Assembly: GCA_900548795.1 (NCBI GenBank)
Contig: URLT01000107.1
Location: forward strand, 1 to 5,012
Source: an uncultured Eubacteriales bacterium
GTDB lineage: Bacteria > Bacillota > Clostridia > Oscillospirales > Oscillospiraceae
Reading direction: 5' to 3'
DNA length: 5,012 nucleotides
Part shown: positions 1 through 5,012 of the stretch, in pieces
Layout of the letters: each line of letters begins with the position of its first letter
Numbering within the stretch: the stretch's first letter is position 1
The notes under the pieces: model-generated
Told to the model about the DNA's origin: nothing
Databases searched by the model: none
Seen by the model: the letters and a program-made list of their open reading frames with translations, nothing else
Position numbers and translations under genes: made by a program

Positions 1-1467
1 ATAGCCGTCCTCGGTGCAGGTCGGAGCCTTGCCCGCTACCTTTTCAATTGTATGCGCCGGAGGATTGCTCTGCTCGCACCACGGATAGCAGTGGTAGGTG
101 CCTCCGCCGGGCGCATTGATTGACATCTCGATCGGCGTCGTGGGCCAGCCCGGTTTCCCGGGAATATAATACAGCTTCGCATTGTCCGAGAAGGCTCTCT
201 TCCCGAGCTGCGGCAAGGCGCCGTAGAAGTAGATGCTTTCTACGTTCTCGGCTGCGTTATCTCCGATTTTTGTCACGCCCTCGGGGATTGTGAGCGTTTT
301 CAGGGATACAACGTCCGCGAAGGCACCTTGGCCAATCTCCTTCAGGGATTCCGGCAGAGAAACCTCGGTTATCCCGCACTGTTCAAACGCAAAATCATCG
401 ATTACCTCAATCCCCTCGCTCACCTTAAAGGTTCCCTTTGTCGCCGGTGGAACCATTTTGAGCTTTTTCCCCGATTGGTCGAGCAGCACCCAGTGCCCGT
501 ACATGACAGCATCAGAGTACGACGAAGAGTTCGGCTCGGCTAAGGTAATATGCTCTAAACGGAAGCAGTTACGGAACGCGCCGGGCGAAATATAGGCTCC
601 CACCGGTGTTCCATCACTGAACTTGTTAAATGCGTCGTTTGCCGGAAGGGCAACCGAGAACAACTTAGAGCAATTATAGAAGGCATTCGGTTTAATCTGG
701 CTAATATTGCTAGACTTAGTCGTAAAAACGCCAAAGTTGCAGGAAGCAAACGCATATTCGTCAATGTATGTAATAGGCCAATGAAAGTTTATAAGACCAG
801 AAGTATGTTCAACGATCTCTTTGGGGAGGGAGTCAAACTCCACATCGGAGGTTGAGCCGACGATAGCTCCCTCGTATTTATCGATATAAACCATGCCCTT
901 GCCGTTCTTGGGAGTCCATGCATCTGTGCCGATGCTTGTGCAGTCAATCCGGATGTCGCCGTAGAACATCGGGAAGTCGGACTCACGGTAGCTGCCTCGT
1001 CCTACATAGACGGTCAGGTTCTTCAGCGGCTTGCCGTCCGAGCCGTAAAAAATCCTATAGGTGTCGTTATTGTCGAAATAACGCTTGATGTAATCAAACG
1101 GACCGTCATAATAGAGGAACGACAGCTTATCGCAGCCGTAAAACGCCCTATCGCCGATCGTCCTGCAATTCCGCGGCAGGGAGATCGATTCAAGGTCGCT
1201 GCAGTTAATGAAGGCCTCGGAACCGATCACGGACGGGATGACTACGTGATCGTCGTCATCAACGAGCTTCTTACCGGGGGACCATAACTGAACCTCCTTT
1301 ACCGTCTGTTCTGCTCCGTAGATGTAATTGTGATTTTTTACTCTAATCTTCCCAGTGCCAGTGCTCATATCGCAAAAGTCCGCAGCATTTGCCGTCAAAG
1401 CTGTCGCCGGCAGCAGTGAAAAAACCACGGCGAGCAACAGCAGTAAGGAAAGTACCCGTTTTTTCAT
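1..1467 (-). CDS. BspA-like leucine-rich-repeat secreted surface protein (C-terminal part outside window)
   Basis: An open frame of 489 codons runs from ATG at 1467 to base 1 without a stop, so the gene continues beyond the left edge. Residues 1-28 form a Sec signal peptide: basic MKKR, a Leu-rich core and an Ala-Asn-Ala site before A29. BspA/LRR_5-type repeats follow at about residues 75-120 (IGSEAFINCSDLESISLP, then IGDRAFYGCDKL), 230-310 (three AF..C units) and 350-435 (IDDFAFEQCGITEVSLP, IGQGAFADVVSLKTLTIP). Residues 411-441 are the usual closing unit, with YFYGALP, then YYIPGKPGW. Residues 458-489, with C460, C464 and KAPTCTEDGY, begin a Cys-containing module common at the C-terminal side of clostridial surface proteins. 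The family is exported or cell-surface and often proposed to bind host or bacterial surfaces; the ligand here is unknown. AAAGGAG seven bases upstream supports the start. Residues 125-228 match no repeat I recognise. Confidence 0.9.
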   Translation of the reverse strand, partial: MKKRVLSLLLLLAVVFSLLPATALTANAADFCDMSTGTGKIRVKNHNYIYGAEQTVKEVQLWSPGKKLVDDDDHVVIPSVIGSEAFINCSDLESISLPRNCRTIGDRAFYGCDKLSFLYYDGPFDYIKRYFDNNDTYRIFYGSDGKPLKNLTVYVGRGSYRESDFPMFYGDIRIDCTSIGTDAWTPKNGKGMVYIDKYEGAIVGSTSDVEFDSLPKEIVEHTSGLINFHWPITYIDEYAFASCNFGVFTTKSSNISQIKPNAFYNCSKLFSVALPANDAFNKFSDGTPVGAYISPGAFRNCFRLEHITLAEPNSSSYSDAVMYGHWVLLDQSGKKLKMVPPATKGTFKVSEGIEVIDDFAFEQCGITEVSLPESLKEIGQGAFADVVSLKTLTIPEGVTKIGDNAAENVESIYFYGALPQLGKRAFSDNAKLYYIPGKPGWPTTPIEMSINAPGGGTYHCYPWCEQSNPPAHTIEKVAGKAPTCTEDGY

Positions 1468-1622
1468 TGTGATTCTCCTTTGTTCGTTTTATGTAGCCAT
1501 GCGGCAGGTCGCGGCAGTCGCGCCATGCCGGTGTTGCGCGGTTCGACCGCCGTGCGCCGCAGAGCAGCGCGAGACAGCCCCTGCGCTTCAAGGGCTTGCA
1601 CCCCCTTTGTTTTTCTCCGCAT
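1464..1622 (-). CDS. Possible 52-residue upstream ORF overlapping the LRR gene start (doubtful)
   Basis: A short minus-strand frame starts at ATG 1622 and ends at TGA 1466-1464, so it shares an ATGA overlap with the LRR gene start at 1467. AAGGAGG lies only three bases before its ATG, closer than ideal. The predicted peptide is Arg/Ala-rich (starts MRRKTKGVQALEAQGLSR, ends HKTNKGESQ) and matches no family I recognise. The overlap would allow translational coupling. However, the DNA is GC-rich with several short inverted repeats, so the open frame may be chance within a structured leader. I rate it more likely non-coding than coding. Confidence 0.18.
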   Translation of the reverse strand: MRRKTKGVQALEAQGLSRAALRRTAVEPRNTGMARLPRPAAWLHKTNKGESQ

Positions 1623-1657
1623 TCCCCTCCTTACCCTGAAAATTTTGATGTCGTTTT
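1468..1657. other. GC-rich leader region upstream of the LRR protein gene
   Basis: Bases about 1500-1600 are markedly GC-rich and carry several short inverted repeats, for example GCGGT-TCG-ACCGC and AGCCC (1576-1580) with GGGCT (1592-1596). GCCATGC occurs twice, 26 bases apart. I find no convincing minus-strand promoter in this stretch or in the adjoining element, so the transcription start of the LRR gene is unknown. Confidence 0.3.
1475..1481 (-). promoter_or_regulatory. Ribosome binding site of the LRR protein gene
   Basis: On the minus strand AAAGGAG lies seven bases upstream of the ATG at 1467. This fixes the start and places the signal peptide directly at the N terminus. Confidence 0.75.
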
Positions 1658-1678
1658 TTAAGGAACCTCTGAATAAAT
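1658..1678 (+). repeat. Left terminal inverted repeat of the MITE-like element
   Basis: This is the left arm of an imperfect inverted repeat, differing from the right arm at positions 9 and 16 only, counted from the outer end. Confidence 0.6.
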
Positions 1679-1803
1679 CGGCTGCGGCGGTCAGCGGGTC
1701 TTTTGCCCCAACTGATCGGTTTGAAAATCTTGAAATACGAAAAGGATTCCTGCGATTTCCAATCCTCAATTTGGAACAAACTCCCTCGCTGACCGCTCTT
1801 GCA

Positions 1804-1824
1804 ATTTAATCAGAGCTTCCTTAA
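1804..1824 (-). repeat. Right terminal inverted repeat of the MITE-like element
   Basis: This is the right arm, reading TTAAGGAAGCTCTGA inwards on the minus strand. It pairs with 1658-1678. Confidence 0.6.
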
Positions 1825-1913
1825 TGCCGCAGAAACAGGGCGATCAGATATTCGCCCTTTCCGTAAAGCCAAGCCCGTCCGCTCATTTTTTCCTTTCGCT
1901 TGCACATATCCTG

Positions 1914-1942
1914 TTGCATTTCTTCCGGATTCATGTTAGAAT
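1914..1942 (+). promoter_or_regulatory. Predicted sigma-A-type promoter for the solute-binding protein operon
   Basis: TTGCAT (1914-1919) and TAGAAT (1937-1942) are separated by exactly 17 bases, each one or two bases from the vegetative consensus. Transcription would begin near 1949 and read towards the gene at 2167, giving an untranslated leader of about 215 bases. This is the best plus-strand promoter I see in the intergenic region. A single hexamer match of this quality can arise by chance, so confidence is moderate. Confidence 0.4.
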
Positions 1943-2067
1943 AACAAAAGTGAACCCGTGCCTGTCGGCGCATTGCGGCTTGCTTCACGGGCGGAGCTGC
2001 CCCGGGGCTGCGGTTATTGCTTCCGCTTTTCCCCTTTGGTGCAATCCTACATCCATACCTTATCGTA

Positions 2068-2134
2068 TTTTCCGGAAAAAAGCACTACCCTTTTTTTCAA
2101 AATGGGTAGTATCACGCTCGATTTTTTGAAAAAA
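2068..2134 (+). promoter_or_regulatory. Cluster of dyads and alternative hairpins upstream of the solute-binding protein gene
   Basis: Within 67 bp there is a perfect 12-bp palindrome TTTTCCGGAAAA (2068-2079), an inverted repeat ACTACCC (2084-2090) with GGGTAGT (2104-2110), and TTTTTT-G-AAAAAA (2122-2134). AAAAAAG (2076-2082) can instead pair with CTTTTTT (2090-2096) around a 7-base loop. That hairpin shares bases with the ACTACCC stem, so the two are mutually exclusive in RNA. The region could be a DNA operator or an RNA switch in the leader. The T-run at 2122-2127 starts 11 bases after the second stem, too far for a standard intrinsic terminator. Function is inference; the repeats are directly visible. 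Confidence 0.35.
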
Positions 2135-2153
2135 CGGAATTCACCGTAGCAAG

Positions 2154-2161
2154 AAGGAAGG
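2154..2161 (+). promoter_or_regulatory. Ribosome binding site of the solute-binding protein gene
   Basis: AAGGAAGG ends five bases before the ATG at 2167. It supports that start, which also gives a complete lipoprotein signal peptide. Confidence 0.7.
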
Positions 2162-2166
2162 TAGCT

Positions 2167-3528
2167 ATGCAAAAATTTACATTGCGTATGATTGCTCTGC
2201 TTTTTTCCCTTGCCATCCTCTTGAGCGGCTGCAGCTCCCTGCGCCTCAACCAAAGGGAGCCGATCACGCTGACCGTTTGGCACGTCTACGGCAGTCAGAC
2301 GGAATCCCCCTTCAACGCGCTGGTTGACGACTTCAACCGCACTGTGGGCGCCGAATCCGGTGTGTATGTCAACGTTACCTGCGTCACCAATTCCACCGAA
2401 ATGGACAATCTGCTGACTGCTTCGCTGGAAGAATATCCGGGAGCGCTCCCGCTTCCCGACTTGTTCACCTCCTACCCGAGAATTGTCGAAAAATTCGAAG
2501 AAACGCCGCTGCTGGATTGGAGCCGTTATTTCTCCGAGGAGGAATTGTCCGCTTTTCGGCAGGAATTTCTTGCCGAGGGCTATTTTGACGACGCGCTTTT
2601 GATGCTCCCGATTGCCAAATCCAGCGAGACGCTGTTTCTTAACAAAACGCTGTTCGACCGCTTTGCCGACGATGCCGCCGTGTCACGCGACTGTTTCTCC
2701 ACGATGGAGCAGTTGGCGGATGTCTGCAACCTCTACTATGAGCGCACCGACGGGAAAACCCTGCTCCAAATTGACGACTACTATTACTATTTCCTTTCCG
2801 CAATGACCGCGATGGGCGATGAATTCATTATCGACGGCAAAATCAACGCCGCCTCCGATGCATTTGCGGCGGCGTTTGCCCCGATTGCAAGGGCGGCGAT
2901 TCGCGGCGGGCTGTGCGTCGGCGAGGGCTACGCCTCCGACCGCTGGAAGACCGGCGAGATTCTTTGCAGCGTCGGCTCCACCGCCGGAATCCTCTACCAG
3001 CGCGACTACGTTACCTATGAGGACAATACACGGGAAAATATCGAAACGCAGGTTCTTCCCTATCCCTGTCTCTCCGGTGAGAAAAAGGCTGTCGTTCAGC
3101 GCGGCGGCGGCTTATTCGCCCTGCGCAGCGACGACGAGCGCAAGAACGAGGCTGCAGCGCTGTTTGCAAAATGGATCACGGAGCCGCAGCACAATCTCGC
3201 TTTTGTAACGGCGGCGGGCTATCTGCCCGTGACCGACGAGGCATTTTCGGCGCTTTTCGACAATCTCGACTCTGTCAAAATCGAGAAATACCGTCTGTTA
3301 TACTCTGCCGTCAAGCAGCAGTTTGACGACGGCTATTCCTTCTGCACCCAGCCGCAGTATGCCGGTGCGTACGAGCTGCAACAGGATTTCGAGACGCTGA
3401 TCCGCGCCACGTTTTCGCAGATGCACAAGGAGTATCTGCTTCGCTCGGAGCGGCAGAGTGACCGCGACGCGCTGACGGAGGAGCTGAGCAATGCCGCCCT
3501 TGCACAGCTTCGCGCCGCCTTGAGGTAG
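2167..3528 (+). CDS. Extracellular solute-binding lipoprotein, family 1 type
   Basis: This complete 453-residue gene encodes a membrane-tethered binding protein of the type usually serving ABC importers of sugars or oligosaccharides. Residues 1-21 are a lipoprotein signal with lipobox LLSG-C22, the predicted lipid-modified cysteine. The mature protein begins in family style: a TLTVWHVYG strand (34-42), a helix FNALVDDFNRT (49-59), then PDLFTSYP near residue 100. LPIAKSSETLFLNKTLF (147-163) is the usual first hinge region. The C-terminal lobe shows GEILCSVGSTAG (263-274), QRGGGLFAL (311-319) and a helix AAALFAKWITEP leading to AAGYLPVTDEAF (349-360), all typical of the family. Aromatic DDYYYYF (203-209) may line the cleft. 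Length is normal. No permease or ATPase is present; nine bases downstream lies a membrane sensor-regulator, so the protein may present ligand to that sensor rather than, or as well as, feed transport. The substrate cannot be read from sequence. Confidence 0.93.
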   Translation: MQKFTLRMIALLFSLAILLSGCSSLRLNQREPITLTVWHVYGSQTESPFNALVDDFNRTVGAESGVYVNVTCVTNSTEMDNLLTASLEEYPGALPLPDLFTSYPRIVEKFEETPLLDWSRYFSEEELSAFRQEFLAEGYFDDALLMLPIAKSSETLFLNKTLFDRFADDAAVSRDCFSTMEQLADVCNLYYERTDGKTLLQIDDYYYYFLSAMTAMGDEFIIDGKINAASDAFAAAFAPIARAAIRGGLCVGEGYASDRWKTGEILCSVGSTAGILYQRDYVTYEDNTRENIETQVLPYPCLSGEKKAVVQRGGGLFALRSDDERKNEAAALFAKWITEPQHNLAFVTAAGYLPVTDEAFSALFDNLDSVKIEKYRLLYSAVKQQFDDGYSFCTQPQYAGAYELQQDFETLIRATFSQMHKEYLLRSERQSDRDALTEELSNAALAQLRAALR

Positions 3529-3537
3529 CGGCCGAAG

Positions 3538-5012
3538 ATGAAGCTTAAAGAAACATTTGCTCGGCTTCGCAAGCAGGGAGTTTCGATGCGCAGGCGGCTG
3601 TTCTTCGGCTTTCTCTCCATTCTGCTTGCGGTGATGGCGCTGCTGCTGCTTCTGCTGAATTTTGTTGGTGTTTTGAATTTCTTTGACGGCGACATGCAGG
3701 AACCTTTGAATCAGCGGCTCACGTACATGTCGGATCAGGTCTCAAGAAACATGGAGGAGCTTGCCGCCTATGCAATCGACTTCTCCGAGGAAATGAGCGC
3801 GGAGCTGTCGCGGACGGAGCTTCCGTTTGACCGGCTTCGCAACGATCCCGAGGCGCTTTATGCACTCCAGGAATCCGCATACGGCACGGTTTACTCGCAG
3901 ATGCGGCTTGCCCCGTGCAGCGGCGCGTTTTATATTCTGAACGCAACGGTAAACACGCAAACCGAGCGCCCGTTCTATGACGGCATTTATCTGAAATATC
4001 CCAATGTCGGCTCGGATGCCGACGTATTCGGCTCTGTATGCATGTACCGCGGCAACGCGAAGGTCGCCCGCAAAAACAACGTTCGTCTTTACAGCACATG
4101 GCAATACGAGACGGAATCGGGCACCTTCCCGGAGGTCGAGGCGGGTCTGTTCCTCACGGACGCCAACCCCGCAAAGGACTATTATCTGACCGTTCCGTAT
4201 AAGCTCCCCGACGCATGGGAGCGCTCCCGCTTTCTCTGCGCGCCGATTCTTGATGCCTCCGGCAGGGTCGTCGGGGTCTGCGGCTTTGAGATCAGCGATT
4301 TGTTCTTCCAGCTTTCCTATCAGACGTCGGACAGCGAGCAGAAAACGATGCTCGCCGCGCTGCTGACCGAGAGCGCGGGCGGCTATGAGGCGCAGCTTTC
4401 CGGCTGTCGTTCGGCATATGTCCCGCACTTGGAGACGCCGCTTTCGGTCCAAAGCGATGGGGATCTGTTCGAGATTTCCGGCGAGGGCATGACGTTTCTC
4501 GGCAAGACGGAGACCGTCGCCGTCGGAAATTCATCGCATATCGTTGCGGCAATGCTGCCCGAGGGCGACTATCTCGCACAGGTGCACGCGCGGCAAACCT
4601 CAGTGGTCGTTCTCCTGTCGCTTCTGCTTGCCTTTGCGGTTGTCGCAAGCTTTTTCCTCAGTAAGTACTCTGTCCGTCCGTTCCGTGAGGCAAAGGAGCG
4701 GCTGAAATCCGAACCGCCGGGCGCCGTAACGACCCGCATTCCGGAGATTGACGACCTGTTTGTATTCCTTGCGCAGAAGGATCGCCAGCGCGAGGAGGAG
4801 CTTTCGACCTACCATCGACAAAATGCGGACCTGCACAGCGAAGTGGAGCAGCTTCGGGAGGCGCACGAAAAGGCAAAAACCAGGCTGGCGCATATGGTTG
4901 ACGAGACGAAGCAGCAGCTTGACCCGGACAATTACGCTCTGTTTGCCCGCTCACTCTGCACGCTGACCCTTCGTGAGCGCGAGGTCTTTGACCTGTACAT
5001 CGAGGGCAAAAA
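3538..5012 (+). CDS. Membrane-anchored sensor with Cache-like domain and C-terminal LuxR-type HTH (partial)
   Basis: The frame is open for 491 codons to the window edge. Residues about 21-46 form a membrane segment after basic RRR, and 355-374 a second. Residues 47-352 should lie outside the cell. Within them PILDASGRVVGVCGFEIS (236-253) is the hallmark strand-turn-strand of Cache/PAS-like sensor domains. After the second membrane segment, SVRPFREAKERLK resembles a HAMP start, then a charged coiled coil spans about 411-461. LTLREREVFDLYIEGK (476-491) is the first part of a LuxR/GerE helix-turn-helix; the recognition helix is beyond the edge. No histidine-kinase H-box is seen, so this looks like a one-component transmembrane regulator. 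It likely shares a transcript with the binding protein (nine-base gap). The start is uncertain: ATG 3538 has GAGG 12 bases upstream, while ATG 3586 (residue 17, MRRRLFFGF) has AGGGAG five bases upstream. Confidence 0.87.
   Translation, partial: MKLKETFARLRKQGVSMRRRLFFGFLSILLAVMALLLLLLNFVGVLNFFDGDMQEPLNQRLTYMSDQVSRNMEELAAYAIDFSEEMSAELSRTELPFDRLRNDPEALYALQESAYGTVYSQMRLAPCSGAFYILNATVNTQTERPFYDGIYLKYPNVGSDADVFGSVCMYRGNAKVARKNNVRLYSTWQYETESGTFPEVEAGLFLTDANPAKDYYLTVPYKLPDAWERSRFLCAPILDASGRVVGVCGFEISDLFFQLSYQTSDSEQKTMLAALLTESAGGYEAQLSGCRSAYVPHLETPLSVQSDGDLFEISGEGMTFLGKTETVAVGNSSHIVAAMLPEGDYLAQVHARQTSVVVLLSLLLAFAVVASFFLSKYSVRPFREAKERLKSEPPGAVTTRIPEIDDLFVFLAQKDRQREEELSTYHRQNADLHSEVEQLREAHEKAKTRLAHMVDETKQQLDPDNYALFARSLCTLTLREREVFDLYIEGK
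3575..3580 (+). promoter_or_regulatory. Possible internal ribosome binding site deciding the sensor start
   Basis: AGGGAG lies five bases before the in-frame ATG at 3586. Its spacing is better than that of GAGG (3522-3525) before ATG 3538. If used, the sensor is 16 residues shorter and begins directly at the MRRR that precedes the first membrane segment. Confidence 0.35.

Larger units (their letters stand above)
1658..1824. mobile_element. MITE-like non-autonomous element with terminal inverted repeats
   Basis: The left end (1658-1678) and the reverse complement of the right end (1804-1824) match at 19 of 21 positions, both beginning TTAAGGAA. An inner perfect 10-bp inverted pair, GCGGTCAGCG at 1687-1696 and CGCTGACCGC at 1787-1796, lies at almost the same depth from each end. 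TTAA at both outer edges may be a target duplication, leaving a body of about 160 bp; because the ends are symmetric it could equally be part of the repeats. No credible coding sequence lies inside. Size, paired ends and an intergenic site fit a miniature inverted-repeat transposable element mobilised in trans by an IS transposase. The IS family cannot be assigned from this window. Confidence 0.6.

Noticed and set aside
233..595. A 120-residue plus-strand frame
   Set aside because: It is antisense to the LRR protein, whose frame shows clear repeat structure.
1480..1809. A 109-residue plus-strand frame between the divergent genes
   Set aside because: It crosses the left end of the MITE-like element, has no ribosome binding site and begins in the LRR gene's own upstream sequence; treated as chance.
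1997..2009. GCCCCGGGGC palindrome as a terminator
   Set aside because: No T-run follows, there is no loop, and no gene ends nearby on either strand.
2819..3208. A 129-residue plus-strand frame
   Set aside because: It sits inside the solute-binding protein gene in another frame, is Pro/Ser/Arg-rich and has no family resemblance.
2167..3528. The binding protein as proof of a complete ABC importer here
   Set aside because: No permease or ATPase gene is in the window; the adjacent gene is a sensor-regulator. Transport genes beyond the right edge cannot be excluded.
3742..4452. A 236-residue open frame on the minus strand
   Set aside because: It lies wholly antisense to the sensor gene, shows no recognisable domain and has the Arg-rich composition expected from the complement of GC-rich coding DNA.
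3538..5012. The membrane protein as a sensor histidine kinase
   Set aside because: After the second membrane segment there is only a HAMP-like linker and a coiled coil leading straight into a LuxR-type HTH. No H-box, N-box or G-box is visible.

Overview
The window most resembles a chromosomal segment from a Gram-positive gut clostridium of the Oscillospiraceae/Ruminococcaceae kind. That placement is inference. It rests on a BspA-type leucine-rich-repeat surface protein ending in a Cys-containing module of the AxTCTExGx type, a Gram-positive-style lipoprotein signal, AGGAGG-like ribosome binding sites and fairly GC-rich coding sequence. No taxonomic marker gene is present.

Layout: three protein genes are seen, and two of them run off the window. 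From 1467 leftwards to base 1 (minus strand) lies the first 489 codons of a secreted BspA-like LRR protein. A roughly 700 bp divergent intergenic region (1468-2166) follows. It holds a GC-rich leader next to the LRR gene, a 167 bp miniature inverted-repeat element (1658-1824), a good sigma-A-type promoter (1914-1942) pointing right, and a cluster of dyads and alternative hairpins (2068-2134) just before the next gene. On the plus strand, 2167-3528 encodes a complete family-1-type extracellular solute-binding lipoprotein. Nine bases later, from 3538 to the window edge, comes a large membrane protein with an N-terminal membrane segment, a roughly 300-residue Cache-like extracytoplasmic sensor region, a second membrane segment, a HAMP-like linker, a long coiled coil and the beginning of a LuxR/GerE helix-turn-helix.

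How they may work together: the solute-binding protein and the membrane protein form a tight two-gene unit with no permease or ATPase visible. The second protein has no histidine-kinase box before its DNA-binding domain begins. The simplest reading is a signalling pair in which a lipoprotein captures a ligand and a membrane-anchored one-component LuxR-type regulator passes the signal directly to DNA. The dyad upstream of the pair could be its own operator, and the divergent LRR surface protein is a possible target. The family assignments are supported by sequence; the coupling and the targets are inference.
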